This document shows, piece after piece, positions 9,272 through 18,743 of a stretch of DNA of 46,620 nt. The position numbers and the translations under genes were made by a program. The notes below the pieces were generated by a model. That model ran no database searches, was not told where the DNA came from, and saw only the letters and a list, made by a program, of their open reading frames with translations. Numbering within the stretch: position 1 is the first letter of the stretch; every line of letters starts with the position of its first letter. Origin of the DNA: Candidatus Levyibacteriota bacterium (GTDB lineage Bacteria; Patescibacteriota; Microgenomatia; Levybacterales; UBA12049); contig DAHWUP010000006.1 of NCBI GenBank assembly GCA_027334565.1, positions 1 through 46,620 of the forward strand. Reading direction: 5' to 3'.

Positions 9272-9496
9272 TTAAACCTCAATCGGTTTAGTTTTAATTA
9301 TTCTGGCCCCGGTTGTGCCAACCTTAATTTCTCCTCGAGGATCGTGTATAAAGATAGGAATTTCCTTTCCTTCCCTATCCATTATCCCGTGACCTTCGTT
9401 TAGGGCAATTCTTTCTCCCGGCGCAAGTGTAGCCGCCAACGGCTGTCGTTTTAATGCACCCCTCTTTTGGTATTGTTGTCCTTCAAGTGCTATCAT
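9272..9496 (-). CDS. Small hypothetical protein
   Basis: 74-aa ORF with non-repetitive, coding-like composition. No family recognised. Confidence 0.5.
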   Translation of the reverse strand: MIALEGQQYQKRGALKRQPLAATLAPGERIALNEGHGIMDREGKEIPIFIHDPRGEIKVGTTGARIIKTKPIEV

Positions 9497-9573
9497 ATTG
9501 AATTAGTTTAAAGTAGATCATCAAAACCAGCTTGACTATTCGCAGACTCGTTTTTGACAAAAACCTGACACCA

Positions 9574-9602
9574 TTGAATATCTTTCCTGTTCTTACTAAA
9601 AT
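9574..9602 (+). promoter_or_regulatory. Putative sigma-70 promoter for the 9612 regulator
   Basis: TTGAAT (9574-9579), 17-bp spacer, TAAAAT (9597-9602), 9 nt before ATG 9612. Confidence 0.55.
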
Positions 9603-9611
9603 AGACAGGTA

Positions 9612-10913
9612 ATGAATCAAAGTTCAATTCTTGGGAATCTCCCCTTAATTTTTAGATACGAGGACGCTAAAGAGTTGGGAAGCCACATAGTTAACCGTCG
9701 TTCAATAGTTCTGATCGGGATCAAAAGGGTCGGTATCGGGAGCTTCCTGAGTTTTTTTATCAACCGGAAGGACGTAATTAAGGCTTATATCCAGGATCCC
9801 GATGATTATCTATTTATTCCTGTTGATATGCACGACCTGATCGAATTAGAGGTTGCCCCTTTTTGGTCACTAACTTTAAAGAGAATTGTCGATGCGGTTG
9901 ACAGCTCAAGGGCAAGAGAAGAAACAAAAAAAGAAATTAGAGAGCTTTTCCTTGAAAGTATTCAGTTACAGAATCTATTCTTTACAATCGACAGCGTGCG
10001 CCGGTCGATTAAAAAAATTATCGATGAAGGCCTTATGCCAACTTTATTTTTCATAAGGTTTGACAGGCTTAAAAACTCGCTGACACCTGAGTTTTTTGCA
10101 AACCTTGAGGGATTAAGAGACTCTACTCATCAGCAACTTACGTATGTGTTTACCAGCTATTTGCCTTTTAGGAGGACGTTTCCTAATATTCTTACACAGG
10201 CCACCCTTTCGGTTTTAAATAAAAATGTATATTTGAAGCCCGCCAAGAAGGAGGACAGGGACTTAATTTTCAGATCGTATAAAAAAAGGTATGAAATAAA
10301 ACTTTCCAACGAGCTGGAAAAATATTTTTTAAATTTGGTCGACGGTCATTTCCAATACCTTCATTTGGGATTAATTTCTTTACATAATCCTCACCGGGAA
10401 ATAATAACGGAAGAAGATTTAAAAAAATATTTGCTTAACGATGAGGGTATCAAATTGCAGTCGGAGGAACTATGGGAATGTTTAAATCAAGATGAACAAA
10501 AAGCGCTGATTAAAATAGTTTCCGAAAAAAACATTGCCAGGGAAGAAAAATTCAAAACAATATATCTATGGAATGTCGGTTTCGTCAAAAGCGAAGGTAA
10601 AAAGTTAAAAATTTTTTCACCACTTTTTTCCTATTACGTTAAGGAGAGAATATTGGATAAATCAAAAGATAGCGGGGCGGAATTCAGCAAAAAGGAACTA
10701 ATATTTTTCGAATACCTTAAAAAAAATTTAAATGAAATTTGTGAAAGAGAAAGAATTATCGAGAATGTATGGTCCGAATCGTCCGAGTTGGGGATTTCCG
10801 ATTGGGCTATAGACAAGCTCGCGGCAAGGGTTAGAACGAAACTGAAAATGCAAAATAACCAATATGAACTTCAAACCGTTAAGACCAGAGGCTTCAAATT
10901 GACCGAGGTCTAG
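9612..10913 (+). CDS. STAND/AAA-like (degenerate P-loop) protein with C-terminal OmpR/PhoB-type winged helix
   Basis: N-term 'RRSIVLIGIKRVGIGSFLSFFI' resembles a P-loop. C-term 'FSKKELIFFEYLKKNLNEICERERIIENVWSE...ISDWAIDKLAARVRTKLKMQNNQYELQTVKTRGFKLTEV' is a Trans_reg_C-type winged helix. Confidence 0.65.
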   Translation: MNQSSILGNLPLIFRYEDAKELGSHIVNRRSIVLIGIKRVGIGSFLSFFINRKDVIKAYIQDPDDYLFIPVDMHDLIELEVAPFWSLTLKRIVDAVDSSRAREETKKEIRELFLESIQLQNLFFTIDSVRRSIKKIIDEGLMPTLFFIRFDRLKNSLTPEFFANLEGLRDSTHQQLTYVFTSYLPFRRTFPNILTQATLSVLNKNVYLKPAKKEDRDLIFRSYKKRYEIKLSNELEKYFLNLVDGHFQYLHLGLISLHNPHREIITEEDLKKYLLNDEGIKLQSEELWECLNQDEQKALIKIVSEKNIAREEKFKTIYLWNVGFVKSEGKKLKIFSPLFSYYVKERILDKSKDSGAEFSKKELIFFEYLKKNLNEICERERIIENVWSESSELGISDWAIDKLAARVRTKLKMQNNQYELQTVKTRGFKLTEV

Positions 10914-10943
10914 TTGGACGACCCTCGTGGCTTATGTTAGAAT
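10914..10943 (+). promoter_or_regulatory. Putative valS promoter
   Basis: TTGGAC (10914-10919), 18-bp spacer, TGT-TAGAAT (-10 at 10938-10943), 6 nt before ATG 10950. Confidence 0.6.
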
Positions 10944-10949
10944 AACTTC

Positions 10950-13127
10950 ATGGATAAGGTCTATAACCAAAAAGGGGTTGAGGAAAGAATTTATCGACAA
11001 TGGGAAGAAAGAGGGTATTTTTCACCCAATAAAGATAAAACCGGTAAGGAATATTCAATAATCTTACCACCAACCAACGCCAACGGAGCACTTCATTTCG
11101 GTCATGCGATGTATGTGGTTGAAGATATATTAATTCGTTTTCACCGAATGAAAGGGCTTAACGTCTTGTGGCTTCCCGGAACGGACCATGCCGGAATTGA
11201 AACCCAGTTTGTTTTCGAAAAAAAACTTAAAGAAATAGGAAAATCTAGATTCGATTTTGACAAAGACACTTTATACGAGATGATTAAGCAATATGTTGAT
11301 CAGAATCGTGGAGGGATCGAAAAGCAATTAAGAAGCCTGGGGTTTTCTCTGGACTGGACAAAAGAGAAATACACGCTCGATGAGGATATAGTTAAAATTG
11401 TTTATGATACTTTTAAAAAATTATTCGACGATGGATTGATTTACCGCGCAGAAAAATTGGTTAATTATTGTACTTTTGACGGAACCTCCTTCTCGGACCT
11501 AGAGGTAGTTTATGAGGAAAGGAAAGACCCGTTATATTATATAAAATACGGCCCTTTAGTTTTGGCAACAACCAGGCCCGAAACAAAATTTGGCGATACC
11601 GCTGTAGCCGTAAACCCCGATGATCAACGGTTCCGAAAATATATCGGAAAGGAAATCGAGATTGAAACGGTCTTGGGGAAGACCAACATGAAAGTGATCG
11701 CCGATAAAATGGTGGATATGGGATTTGGAACGGGGGTAGTAAAAATAACACCTGCCCATGATTTTGATGATTATGAAGTTTCTTTAAGACATAACCTGCC
11801 TATGGTGCGAGTCATAAATTATGACGGCACTATGAACGAAAAAGCGGGGAAGTTTAAAGGCATGTATGTTAAGCAAGCCAGAAAAGCAATTGTTGAGGAA
11901 ATGCAAAAAAAAGAGTTAATAGACCACATAGACGAAAACTATGTCCACCGGATCGGACTTTGTTATAAATGTAAAAATCCGATAGAGCCACTGCCATTAG
12001 AACAATGGTTTATAAATATGCAGCCATTAAAAAAAGATGCTGTCGGAGCGGTTAAGAAAGGTTTAATTAAAATTCATCCCAAAAAATTCGAAAAAACTTA
12101 TTACCAGATTATCGATAATTATAAGGATTGGAACATCTCAAGACAAATAGTCTGGGGAATAAAAATTCCCGCCTGGAAATGTAGAGAATGTCAGAAATGG
12201 ACCGTTACTAACGGAGAAGCTCCGGAAAAATGTGCGAACTGCGCATCCAAAAAAATTTTTCAAGATCCGGATACCTTTGACACCTGGTTTTCTTCAGGTC
12301 AGTGGCCCTATGCGACTTTAAAAACGACAAATAGTTTAAAATTTTATCCGACTTCGGTCATGGAGACCGGTTACGATATTTTGCGTGCTTGGGTTGTAAG
12401 GATGACAATGCTCGGTATCTATATTCAAAAGAGACTTGGCGTCGAGAATAAGGAAAAACAAATTCCTTTTCGGAATGTGGTTCTACACGGTTTGGTTAAT
12501 GATCCGTTTGGCAAGAAAATGAGTAAGTCCAAAGGTAATGTGATTAATCCCATTGATCTGGTGGACCAGTATGGAGCGGATGCTGTCAGGTTTGCGCTTG
12601 TTTACGGTACCGCCTTAGGAAACGACCAGTCGCTTTCTTACCCAAAGCTTGATGCAATGCGAAAATTTACCAACAAACTCTGGAACATGGCAAGACTAAT
12701 TGAATTGAAAAGGGCCCAAGCCAAATGGAGCTCAGCTAGCTTCTATGGGTTCGACGATTTAAGAAATCTTAAGCTGAATAAATCTGATAAAGAATGGATT
12801 GAAAAAGTGGAAGCTCTCTCCGAAAACGTAACGAAGCTTATTGATAAATATGATTTTAATCATGCATCACAAAATTTATATGAATTTACCTGGCACCAAT
12901 TTGCCGATATTTACCTTGAAGATGTAAAAAAAAGGATAAACGAAGAATTTAACGCAAGTATTGACCCTGCTTCGATGATTGTACTTGAATCGTTATATTT
13001 GGTCCTGCTTAAATTGTTACATCCGTTTGTGCCATTTGTCACAGAAGAAATTTATAAAAGGTTATGGGGAAAAGATGATTACCTTATTGTCAGTAAATGG
13101 CCTTATGATGAAAAAACCAAAGATTAA
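10950..13127 (+). CDS. valS: Valyl-tRNA synthetase
   Basis: HIGH-like 'PPTNANGALHFGHAM', 'KKMSKSKGNVINPIDLVDQYGADAVRF', 'LLHPFVPFVTEEIYKRLW'; short 725-aa form. Confidence 0.93.
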   Translation: MDKVYNQKGVEERIYRQWEERGYFSPNKDKTGKEYSIILPPTNANGALHFGHAMYVVEDILIRFHRMKGLNVLWLPGTDHAGIETQFVFEKKLKEIGKSRFDFDKDTLYEMIKQYVDQNRGGIEKQLRSLGFSLDWTKEKYTLDEDIVKIVYDTFKKLFDDGLIYRAEKLVNYCTFDGTSFSDLEVVYEERKDPLYYIKYGPLVLATTRPETKFGDTAVAVNPDDQRFRKYIGKEIEIETVLGKTNMKVIADKMVDMGFGTGVVKITPAHDFDDYEVSLRHNLPMVRVINYDGTMNEKAGKFKGMYVKQARKAIVEEMQKKELIDHIDENYVHRIGLCYKCKNPIEPLPLEQWFINMQPLKKDAVGAVKKGLIKIHPKKFEKTYYQIIDNYKDWNISRQIVWGIKIPAWKCRECQKWTVTNGEAPEKCANCASKKIFQDPDTFDTWFSSGQWPYATLKTTNSLKFYPTSVMETGYDILRAWVVRMTMLGIYIQKRLGVENKEKQIPFRNVVLHGLVNDPFGKKMSKSKGNVINPIDLVDQYGADAVRFALVYGTALGNDQSLSYPKLDAMRKFTNKLWNMARLIELKRAQAKWSSASFYGFDDLRNLKLNKSDKEWIEKVEALSENVTKLIDKYDFNHASQNLYEFTWHQFADIYLEDVKKRINEEFNASIDPASMIVLESLYLVLLKLLHPFVPFVTEEIYKRLWGKDDYLIVSKWPYDEKTKD

Positions 13128-13530
13128 TATTCAGGAATTCCCGAAGATATTCCGAACAATTCCCGAAAACAAATTGTTTAAAAAGGCGCTGAAATCCAAA
13201 ACGTTTAAATATTTGTCGCTGGGATTTATCTCGGTTTTGTGTATATTGCTGGCTTTATCGATAATAATCATTGGAACAGTAGTCTACAGAAATGTAAGTA
13301 TACTAATCCAAACTTCAAATCAAAGAAAGGAAATCAGAGACAAGATAGCTTTTTGGCAATCGGTCGTAGAAAAATACCCGGCGTATAAAGACGCCTATTT
13401 TCAAATAGCGGCTCTGGAGTATCGGCTTGGGGACTTTGAAAATGCAAGACAAGCTAACAATAAAGCATTGCTGCTTGACCCGAGTTTTAAAAATGCAGAG
13501 GAATTGGAGAGTTTGTTAAATGGCAATTAG
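13105..13530 (+). CDS. TM protein with C-terminal tetratricopeptide (TPR)-like repeat
   Basis: Probable start at 13105/13108 (MMKKPKINIQEF), overlapping valS. TM 'YLSLGFISVLCILLALSIIIIGTVV', TPR-like 'AYFQIAALEYRLGDFENARQANNKALLLDPSF'. Confidence 0.65.
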   Translation: MMKKPKINIQEFPKIFRTIPENKLFKKALKSKTFKYLSLGFISVLCILLALSIIIIGTVVYRNVSILIQTSNQRKEIRDKIAFWQSVVEKYPAYKDAYFQIAALEYRLGDFENARQANNKALLLDPSFKNAEELESLLNGN

Positions 13531-14261
13531 GACTTTGCGGCGTCCACCGGTTGTTTAGAAGCTTCCGGCTGTGTTGCTGCACCTTCTGGCTGAGAAGCTT
13601 GCGCTTCGGTTGTTTCGCCTTCGGCACCTTCGACAGCCACTTCTCCGGCTTCAGCTTTGGCTGCTTCCGCTGCCTCTTTTTCCGCCGCTGCCTCTTCTTG
13701 AGCCTCCTTGGTTATCAGTTCGGCAATTTTTGAGACCACTTGCTCTTTATCGGTTAACACTTCAACCCCCGCAGGAACTTTAAGGTCGGCGACAGTTATT
13801 TGTTCGTCAATATTGGATAGACGTTCGACATTTACTTCTATTTTTTCCGGTAATTCCTCGGGAAGTGCTTCAACTTCAATTTCCGACAAGATGTTCATTA
13901 AAAGCCCTACTTTATCTATAACCGCTTTCGGTTCGCCTACGATTTCCAGGGGAACAGCCGCTTTAACTTTTTCTTTAAGATTAACGGCATAAAAGTCCGT
14001 ATGCAGAATTTGATTCCTGAAGTTTTTGTTTACGTTTTGGATTAGGACCGGAATGATTTGTTCCCCGATTGTTAAATCAACGAGTCCGGTTTCCCCGACC
14101 TCAGCGTAAACTTTTAAAAACTCGTCCTGTTTTGTTTGAACGGATTGTGACTTGATCGTTTTCCCATAGACGTTTCCGGGAATAATCCCCTCGCGCCTTA
14201 ATTTTTTAACTTTTTTGCCTAAAACCTTTCTTTTTTCCGCCAAAAGCTTGGTGTGTTTCAT
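13527..14261 (-). CDS. rplY: 50S ribosomal protein bL25 (CTC family) with Ala/Glu-rich C-terminal tail
   Basis: 'LRREGIIPGNVYGKTIKSQSVQ', 'FYAVNLKEKVKAAVPLEIVGE', TL5/CTC-like C-terminal domain, low-complexity tail. Confidence 0.9.
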   Translation of the reverse strand: MKHTKLLAEKRKVLGKKVKKLRREGIIPGNVYGKTIKSQSVQTKQDEFLKVYAEVGETGLVDLTIGEQIIPVLIQNVNKNFRNQILHTDFYAVNLKEKVKAAVPLEIVGEPKAVIDKVGLLMNILSEIEVEALPEELPEKIEVNVERLSNIDEQITVADLKVPAGVEVLTDKEQVVSKIAELITKEAQEEAAAEKEAAEAAKAEAGEVAVEGAEGETTEAQASQPEGAATQPEASKQPVDAAKS

Positions 14262-14269
14262 AAGATGAT

Positions 14270-14298
14270 ATTTTATCCTAAAATGACTTTAAACTCAA
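14270..14298 (-). promoter_or_regulatory. Putative rplY promoter
   Basis: Minus strand TTGAGT (14298-14293), 17-bp spacer, TAAAAT (14275-14270), 8 nt before ATG 14261. Confidence 0.6.
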
Positions 14299-14301
14299 GT
14301 G

Positions 14302-14310
14302 TGATATTAT
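14302..14310 (+). promoter_or_regulatory. Putative extended -10 promoter of ruvC
   Basis: TGA-TATTAT (14302-14310), 6 nt before ATG 14317. Confidence 0.55.
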
Positions 14311-14316
14311 TGGGAT

Positions 14317-14805
14317 ATGAAAATTTTAGGGATTGATCCGGGAATAGGAAGATGCGGATGGGGAATGGTCGAAAGCGAGAAGGGTAAGGCAAAGATAATA
14401 AATTGCGGTTGTATCGAAACGCCCAGCAAGTCTGAAATACCGCAAAGATTAATCACGGTTTACGAAGAGATATTAAAGATCATTGGAAATTATTCCCCTG
14501 ACGGTATGGCAATCGAAGAACTCTTTTTCAACACTAATGCCAAAACAGCTTTTGCGGTCGGTCAAGCAAGAGGGGTAGTATTGTTGGCGGCTGCGAAAAA
14601 TAAATTACCTATTTTTATTTATACGCCTCTTCAGGTAAAAATAGCACTTACCGGCTATGGTCGGGCGGAAAAAAATCAAGTGGGTCAGATGGTAAGAATT
14701 TTATTGAATTTAAAATCGGTACCCAAACCGGATGATGCCGCAGATGCCTTGGCAATTGCCTTAACCCATGTTTTTTCCAATAAATATAGGAAAATCGTTG
14801 ACTAG
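14317..14805 (+). CDS. ruvC: Crossover junction endodeoxyribonuclease RuvC
   Basis: 'ILGIDPGIGRCGWGMVE', 'AIEELFFNTNAKTAFAVGQARGV', 'KPDDAADALAIALTH'. Confidence 0.96.
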   Translation: MKILGIDPGIGRCGWGMVESEKGKAKIINCGCIETPSKSEIPQRLITVYEEILKIIGNYSPDGMAIEELFFNTNAKTAFAVGQARGVVLLAAAKNKLPIFIYTPLQVKIALTGYGRAEKNQVGQMVRILLNLKSVPKPDDAADALAIALTHVFSNKYRKIVD

Positions 14806-14830
14806 CTTTGTGCTATAATCTAAGCACTTT

Positions 14831-15409
14831 ATGATCGGGTTTCTAAATGGCGAGATTGAGCTTTTGTTAAGACCGCATGTTATTGTTAACGTTGGAGGGA
14901 TAGGCTATAAGGTTCTCGTTCCTGAAAATGTATATTCCAATTTTAAGCCCGGAGATAAAGTGAAATTATTTATCTATACTTACGTCAGGGAAGATGAAAT
15001 TTCGCTTTTCGGTTTTATTAAACCTGAGGATTTAAGATTATTTGAGAATTTGTTACTTGTTTCTGGCATCGGACCCAAGACCGCACTAAATATTTTCTCA
15101 TTCGGCACGAGGGCGGATATTGAAAATGCGATTATCAAAGGTGATGTTACGTTTTTCACATCTGTCCCGCGCCTTGGGACGAAAAATGCGCAGAAGATAA
15201 TTATCGAATTAAAAAACAAAATGGGAGGCTTGGCTGCCCTGGATCTTTCCGGAAAGGACTTTGAGCAAAATAAAGAAGTGGTCGAAGCTTTGAAAGCCTT
15301 CGGGTTTTCGGCAAGCGAATCGCATAAAGCGCTTAGGGAAATTAAGCAACAGGATCTTTCAACGGAAGAAAAAATACGGTTAGCGTTAAAGTCGCTGGGT
15401 AAACAATGA
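14831..15409 (+). CDS. ruvA: Holliday junction branch migration protein RuvA
   Basis: '[12 protein letters not shown]', '[12 protein letters not shown]', '[17 protein letters not shown]', C-terminal domain III '[22 protein letters not shown]'. Confidence 0.96.
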   Translation: MIGFLNGEIELLLRPHVIVNVGGIGYKVLVPENVYSNFKPGDKVKLFIYTYVREDEISLFGFIKPEDLRLFENLLLVSGIGPKTALNIFSFGTRADIENAIIKGDVTFFTSVPRLGTKNAQKIIIELKNKMGGLAALDLSGKDFEQNKEVVEALKAFGFSASESHKALREIKQQDLSTEEKIRLALKSLGKQ

Positions 15410-16437
15410 ACAAGAAATCAAAAAATCCGGAGCTAGAAACAGAAACCCCCGAAGAGGAAGTATTATTCACCTCACTTAGAGTGACCGATTGGAATGAATT
15501 TTACGGTCAAAAAAATGTTAAAGAGTCTTTGAGGATTGCAATTGCCGCCGCCAAAAAAAGGAAAGAACCGATTGAACATATCCTGCTTTACGGACCACCG
15601 GGATTGGGCAAAACAACGCTTTCGCATCTTGTAGCTAAAGAAATGGGGGTTAATATCCGGGTAACCTCCGGGCCGGCAATCGAGAGGGCCGGAGATTTGG
15701 CGTCAATCCTTACTAACCTTGAAAAAGGTGACATTTTGTTTATCGACGAAATCCACCGTCTTAATAAAGTCGTCGAAGAGACTTTGTATCCTGCTATGGA
15801 AGATTTCGCTTTGGATATCGTTATCGGTAAGGGCCCAAGTGCCAGAACCGTTCGATTAGACCTGTCACCGTTTACGATTATCGGCGCAACCACTAGAATC
15901 GGATTATTGTCTGCGCCGCTTCGGGATAGATTCGGGGTTGTCCACAGATTATCTTTCTACGAACCGAAAGTGCTCGAGGAAATTTTGGAAAAGGCGGCAA
16001 TTAAACTAAAAGTCGGAGTTGATAAACCTTCAATTATAGAAATAGCCAAAAGAGCCAGGGGTACACCCAGAGTGGCACTAAAACTTTTAAAACGGACCAG
16101 AGATTTTGTTCAGGTTAAGGCAGACGGGAAGTTAAATAAAGAAGTCACCAAGCAGGCACTCAATTTGCTTGAGGTCGATGAGGTAGGGCTTGATTCGTCA
16201 GACATAAGATACCTTCGTGCAATTATTGAAAAGTATAACGGAGGACCGGTAGGCATAGAAACAATCGCTTCGACCATCGCCGAGGACATCGGTACAATCG
16301 AAGAAGTTATCGAGCCTTATTTGATGCAAATAGGTTTCATTAAAAAAACTACCAGGGGAAGGATGGTTACAACGTTTGCATATCTACATCTTGGGATAGA
16401 ACTCCCAAAATCTTCCTCACAAACAAAGCTTATTTAG
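15406..16437 (+). CDS. ruvB: Holliday junction branch migration helicase RuvB
   Basis: '[22 protein letters not shown]', '[23 protein letters not shown]', '[18 protein letters not shown]'. Confidence 0.97.
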   Translation: MNKKSKNPELETETPEEEVLFTSLRVTDWNEFYGQKNVKESLRIAIAAAKKRKEPIEHILLYGPPGLGKTTLSHLVAKEMGVNIRVTSGPAIERAGDLASILTNLEKGDILFIDEIHRLNKVVEETLYPAMEDFALDIVIGKGPSARTVRLDLSPFTIIGATTRIGLLSAPLRDRFGVVHRLSFYEPKVLEEILEKAAIKLKVGVDKPSIIEIAKRARGTPRVALKLLKRTRDFVQVKADGKLNKEVTKQALNLLEVDEVGLDSSDIRYLRAIIEKYNGGPVGIETIASTIAEDIGTIEEVIEPYLMQIGFIKKTTRGRMVTTFAYLHLGIELPKSSSQTKLI

Positions 16438-16439
16438 AT

Positions 16440-16468
16440 TTGACACAAAACAATTTTAATGGTAAGCT
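16440..16468 (+). promoter_or_regulatory. Consensus-like sigma-70 promoter with extended -10
   Basis: TTGACA (16440-16445), 17-bp spacer, TGG-TAAGCT (-10 at 16463-16468), 8 nt before ATG 16477. Confidence 0.6.
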
Positions 16469-16476
16469 CTTCGCTT

Positions 16477-16857
16477 ATGGAAAGAAAATTAAATAGGTCA
16501 AGCTGGGCATATTTGGAAAAAAACGGAAATGTGACCTTGTTGCATGTAAAAAAAGGCGTTATAAGGGAAGAAGCATTACAAACAGGGCCTGTTGCAGCAG
16601 AGGAGGCTTTAAGGGCTCAAGAAAATGACGCGGACTTAAAACATTTAACCTTAAACCATGCAGTGGTGCCAACTTTACTATTGACGGCAGTGGGTGTTGC
16701 CGCGGGACATGTAGAAGGTTCAGGCAGAAATAAATTGGTCCGCGGAGCGGTAGGTTTGGCCGCAACCGGAGTTATATTTGCAGGAAGTAGATATTTTAAA
16801 GATAAAGTGGGCCAGATTGTTAATAAAAGAATGGCAATAGAAGAATTAACTACCTAA
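16477..16857 (+). CDS. Hypothetical protein with hydrophobic segments
   Basis: Start at 16477 chosen over 16459 because the promoter -10 overlaps the longer ORF's start region. Confidence 0.6.
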   Translation: MERKLNRSSWAYLEKNGNVTLLHVKKGVIREEALQTGPVAAEEALRAQENDADLKHLTLNHAVVPTLLLTAVGVAAGHVEGSGRNKLVRGAVGLAATGVIFAGSRYFKDKVGQIVNKRMAIEELTT

Positions 16858-17515
16858 GCTCTTCCATAATTACAACCTTTGAATTCGTAACGAGTTTTTT
16901 AAAGTTTTCTTCAACCTCCGGATACCTATCTCCGACATTCCTTCTGTAGTGCATTGGTACAGTTATTTTTGCACATATTTCGTTTGCAGCTCGAGCCGCT
17001 TCCGTCTCGTCCATGGTGTAATGGCCACCGATAGGAAGCATTGCGATATCCAGGTTTAAGCGTTTAAGACTTTTCATCTCATCGATAAAATCCGTATCGC
17101 CGGCATGATAAACCGTTTTACCATTCAGGTCGAAAATATACCCGACCCAATTATTTGTTTTGGGATGAAACGCGAGCCTTTCGGGACGGTTGTTGTAAGC
17201 AGGAACGGTGGAAAACCTAAAACCTTTAACTTCGTAACTTTTATCCGGTTCAGCGTTTACCCTCCTTCCTTCTTCAATGTCAATACCAGCCAGGATATCG
17301 GGTGGGGCTATAACGATGGTATCTTGTTTGATTAGTTCTTCGATATCTTGGGGAGAAAAATGGTCGGGATGCGCATGGGTAATAAAAATCAAATCCGCCT
17401 TATCCTTAGCCCTGTTTCGCAGTTGAAACGGGTCGATAAAATATATGCCGTTGCCGTTTTTATCGACAAAATAAAAACTTGCATGACCAAACCACTTAAT
17501 ATTTTCCATAGACAT
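16850..17515 (-). CDS. MBL-fold metal-dependent hydrolase (UPF0173-like)
   Basis: 'LIFITHAHPDHFSPQDIEEL', 'VYHAGDTDFIDEMKSL', 'DIAMLPIGGHYTMDETEAARAANEI'. Confidence 0.88.
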   Translation of the reverse strand: MSMENIKWFGHASFYFVDKNGNGIYFIDPFQLRNRAKDKADLIFITHAHPDHFSPQDIEELIKQDTIVIAPPDILAGIDIEEGRRVNAEPDKSYEVKGFRFSTVPAYNNRPERLAFHPKTNNWVGYIFDLNGKTVYHAGDTDFIDEMKSLKRLNLDIAMLPIGGHYTMDETEAARAANEICAKITVPMHYRRNVGDRYPEVEENFKKLVTNSKVVIMEELR

Positions 17516-17563
17516 ATTATATCAATAACGTAAAGTGGGTCTGTAATCAGGTTAACAAAACCT

Positions 17564-17830
17564 CTAGGAACCAGGAGTTTTATCGATTTGAAAAATACCA
17601 TGATCGGTTACCAAATAAACACCCGGTTTTAGAAAAGGACGTCTTTCTTCGTGGAGAATCCGTTTGATTTCATCGGGCGCTGCTTCGCTTGTATATCCCC
17701 CGAATTGATTTGGTTGGGGCGTCGGAACAACATGCGATTTGGGGGCATATTTGGAGCCCGGAACTTGCCAGCCAAAAATTCTCTCTCGATGATCCAAACT
17801 ATCGTCCGATTCTCTGTCTCTCTCCGACAT
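17564..17830 (-). CDS. Small hypothetical protein
   Basis: 88-aa ORF; no recognised family. Confidence 0.35.
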   Translation of the reverse strand: MSERDRESDDSLDHRERIFGWQVPGSKYAPKSHVVPTPQPNQFGGYTSEAAPDEIKRILHEERRPFLKPGVYLVTDHGIFQIDKTPGS

Positions 17831-17864
17831 TCAACCACAGTGTAAAAATTTTTTATAGTAAATG

Positions 17865-18738
17865 TCAATAGGTAATATCGGTTTCGTGACGATACTGGAG
17901 GCTTTTGGCGATATGATTAGGTTTTATTTCTTGCGGCCCTTCCAAGTCGGCGATGATTCGGGATAATTTGATAACTCTAGTAAGATCTGGCGGAAAGCCG
18001 CATTCTTAACACCGCTGATTTTAAAAGAGTAAGACAGTCATCTGATAATTGGCAAAAGGTTTTAATATCCCTGTTGGTCATTTCGGTATTTGACTTAATC
18101 TCGGATTGCTTATATCTTTTGATTTGTATGCTTCGCGCCAGCTCCGTTCTTTTTCCAATTACTTGCAGACTTTCATTCCGATTGTTATCTCCTGCGGTAA
18201 GTTTTTCTACTTTAACAGCAGTAACGTCAAGATGTATATCGATCCTATCAAGCATCGGCCCGGAAACTCTTTTTTGATATCTAAGAATTTGAGCGGCGTT
18301 GCAACGGCATTCGTGTGTCGTATCGCCGAGATATCCGCAGGGACAGGGATTTCGAGCCGTAAATAAAATAAATTTTGAGGGAAAAATCAATTTTCCGTTG
18401 GCACGGGAAATTACCACAAACCCGTCTTTCATCGGTTGTCTTAAGGCTTCTGGGACATGTCTTGGGAATTCCGGGAATTCAACCAAAAATAAAACTCCGC
18501 GATGCGCTAATTAGACCTCTCCGGGCTTAGGGTTTGCGCCTTTGCCGATAAGACCGATATGTGAAGCATCATGATGCGGACTTCTAAACAACCTTTTGGT
18601 AAATACGGGTTTATTATCCAAAAGACCCGAGATGCTGTATATCCTGTTTACTTCGAAGGCTTCGTCCAAAGTTAGTTTTGGTACGATGGTTGGGAAGGTT
18701 CTAACCAGAAGTGTCTCATCGTCCACAGGTGATCCTTA
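17865..18738 (-). pseudogene. comM: ComM/YifB family Mg-chelatase-like ATPase, 5'-truncated, with internal stop and frameshift
   Basis: Recognisable ComM/YifB segments 'LLVRTFPTIVPKLTLDEAFEVNRIYSISGLL', '[55 protein letters not shown]', 'ARNPCPCGYLGD', and, after a frameshift, 'TRVIKLSRIIADLEGPQEIKPNHIAKSLQYR'. Confidence 0.9.
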
Positions 18739-18743
18739 CATTT

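Noticed and set aside
14811-14830. GTGCT...AGCAC inverted repeat around the ruvA -10 considered as an attenuator hairpin
   Set aside because: Only 5 bp and overlapping the extended -10 element; more likely coincidental.
17629-18514. Overlapping ORFs around 17.6-18.5 kb (17629, 17651, 17689, 18074, 18106, 18299)
   Set aside because: Explained by the comM/yifB pseudogene remnant or opposite-strand shadows.
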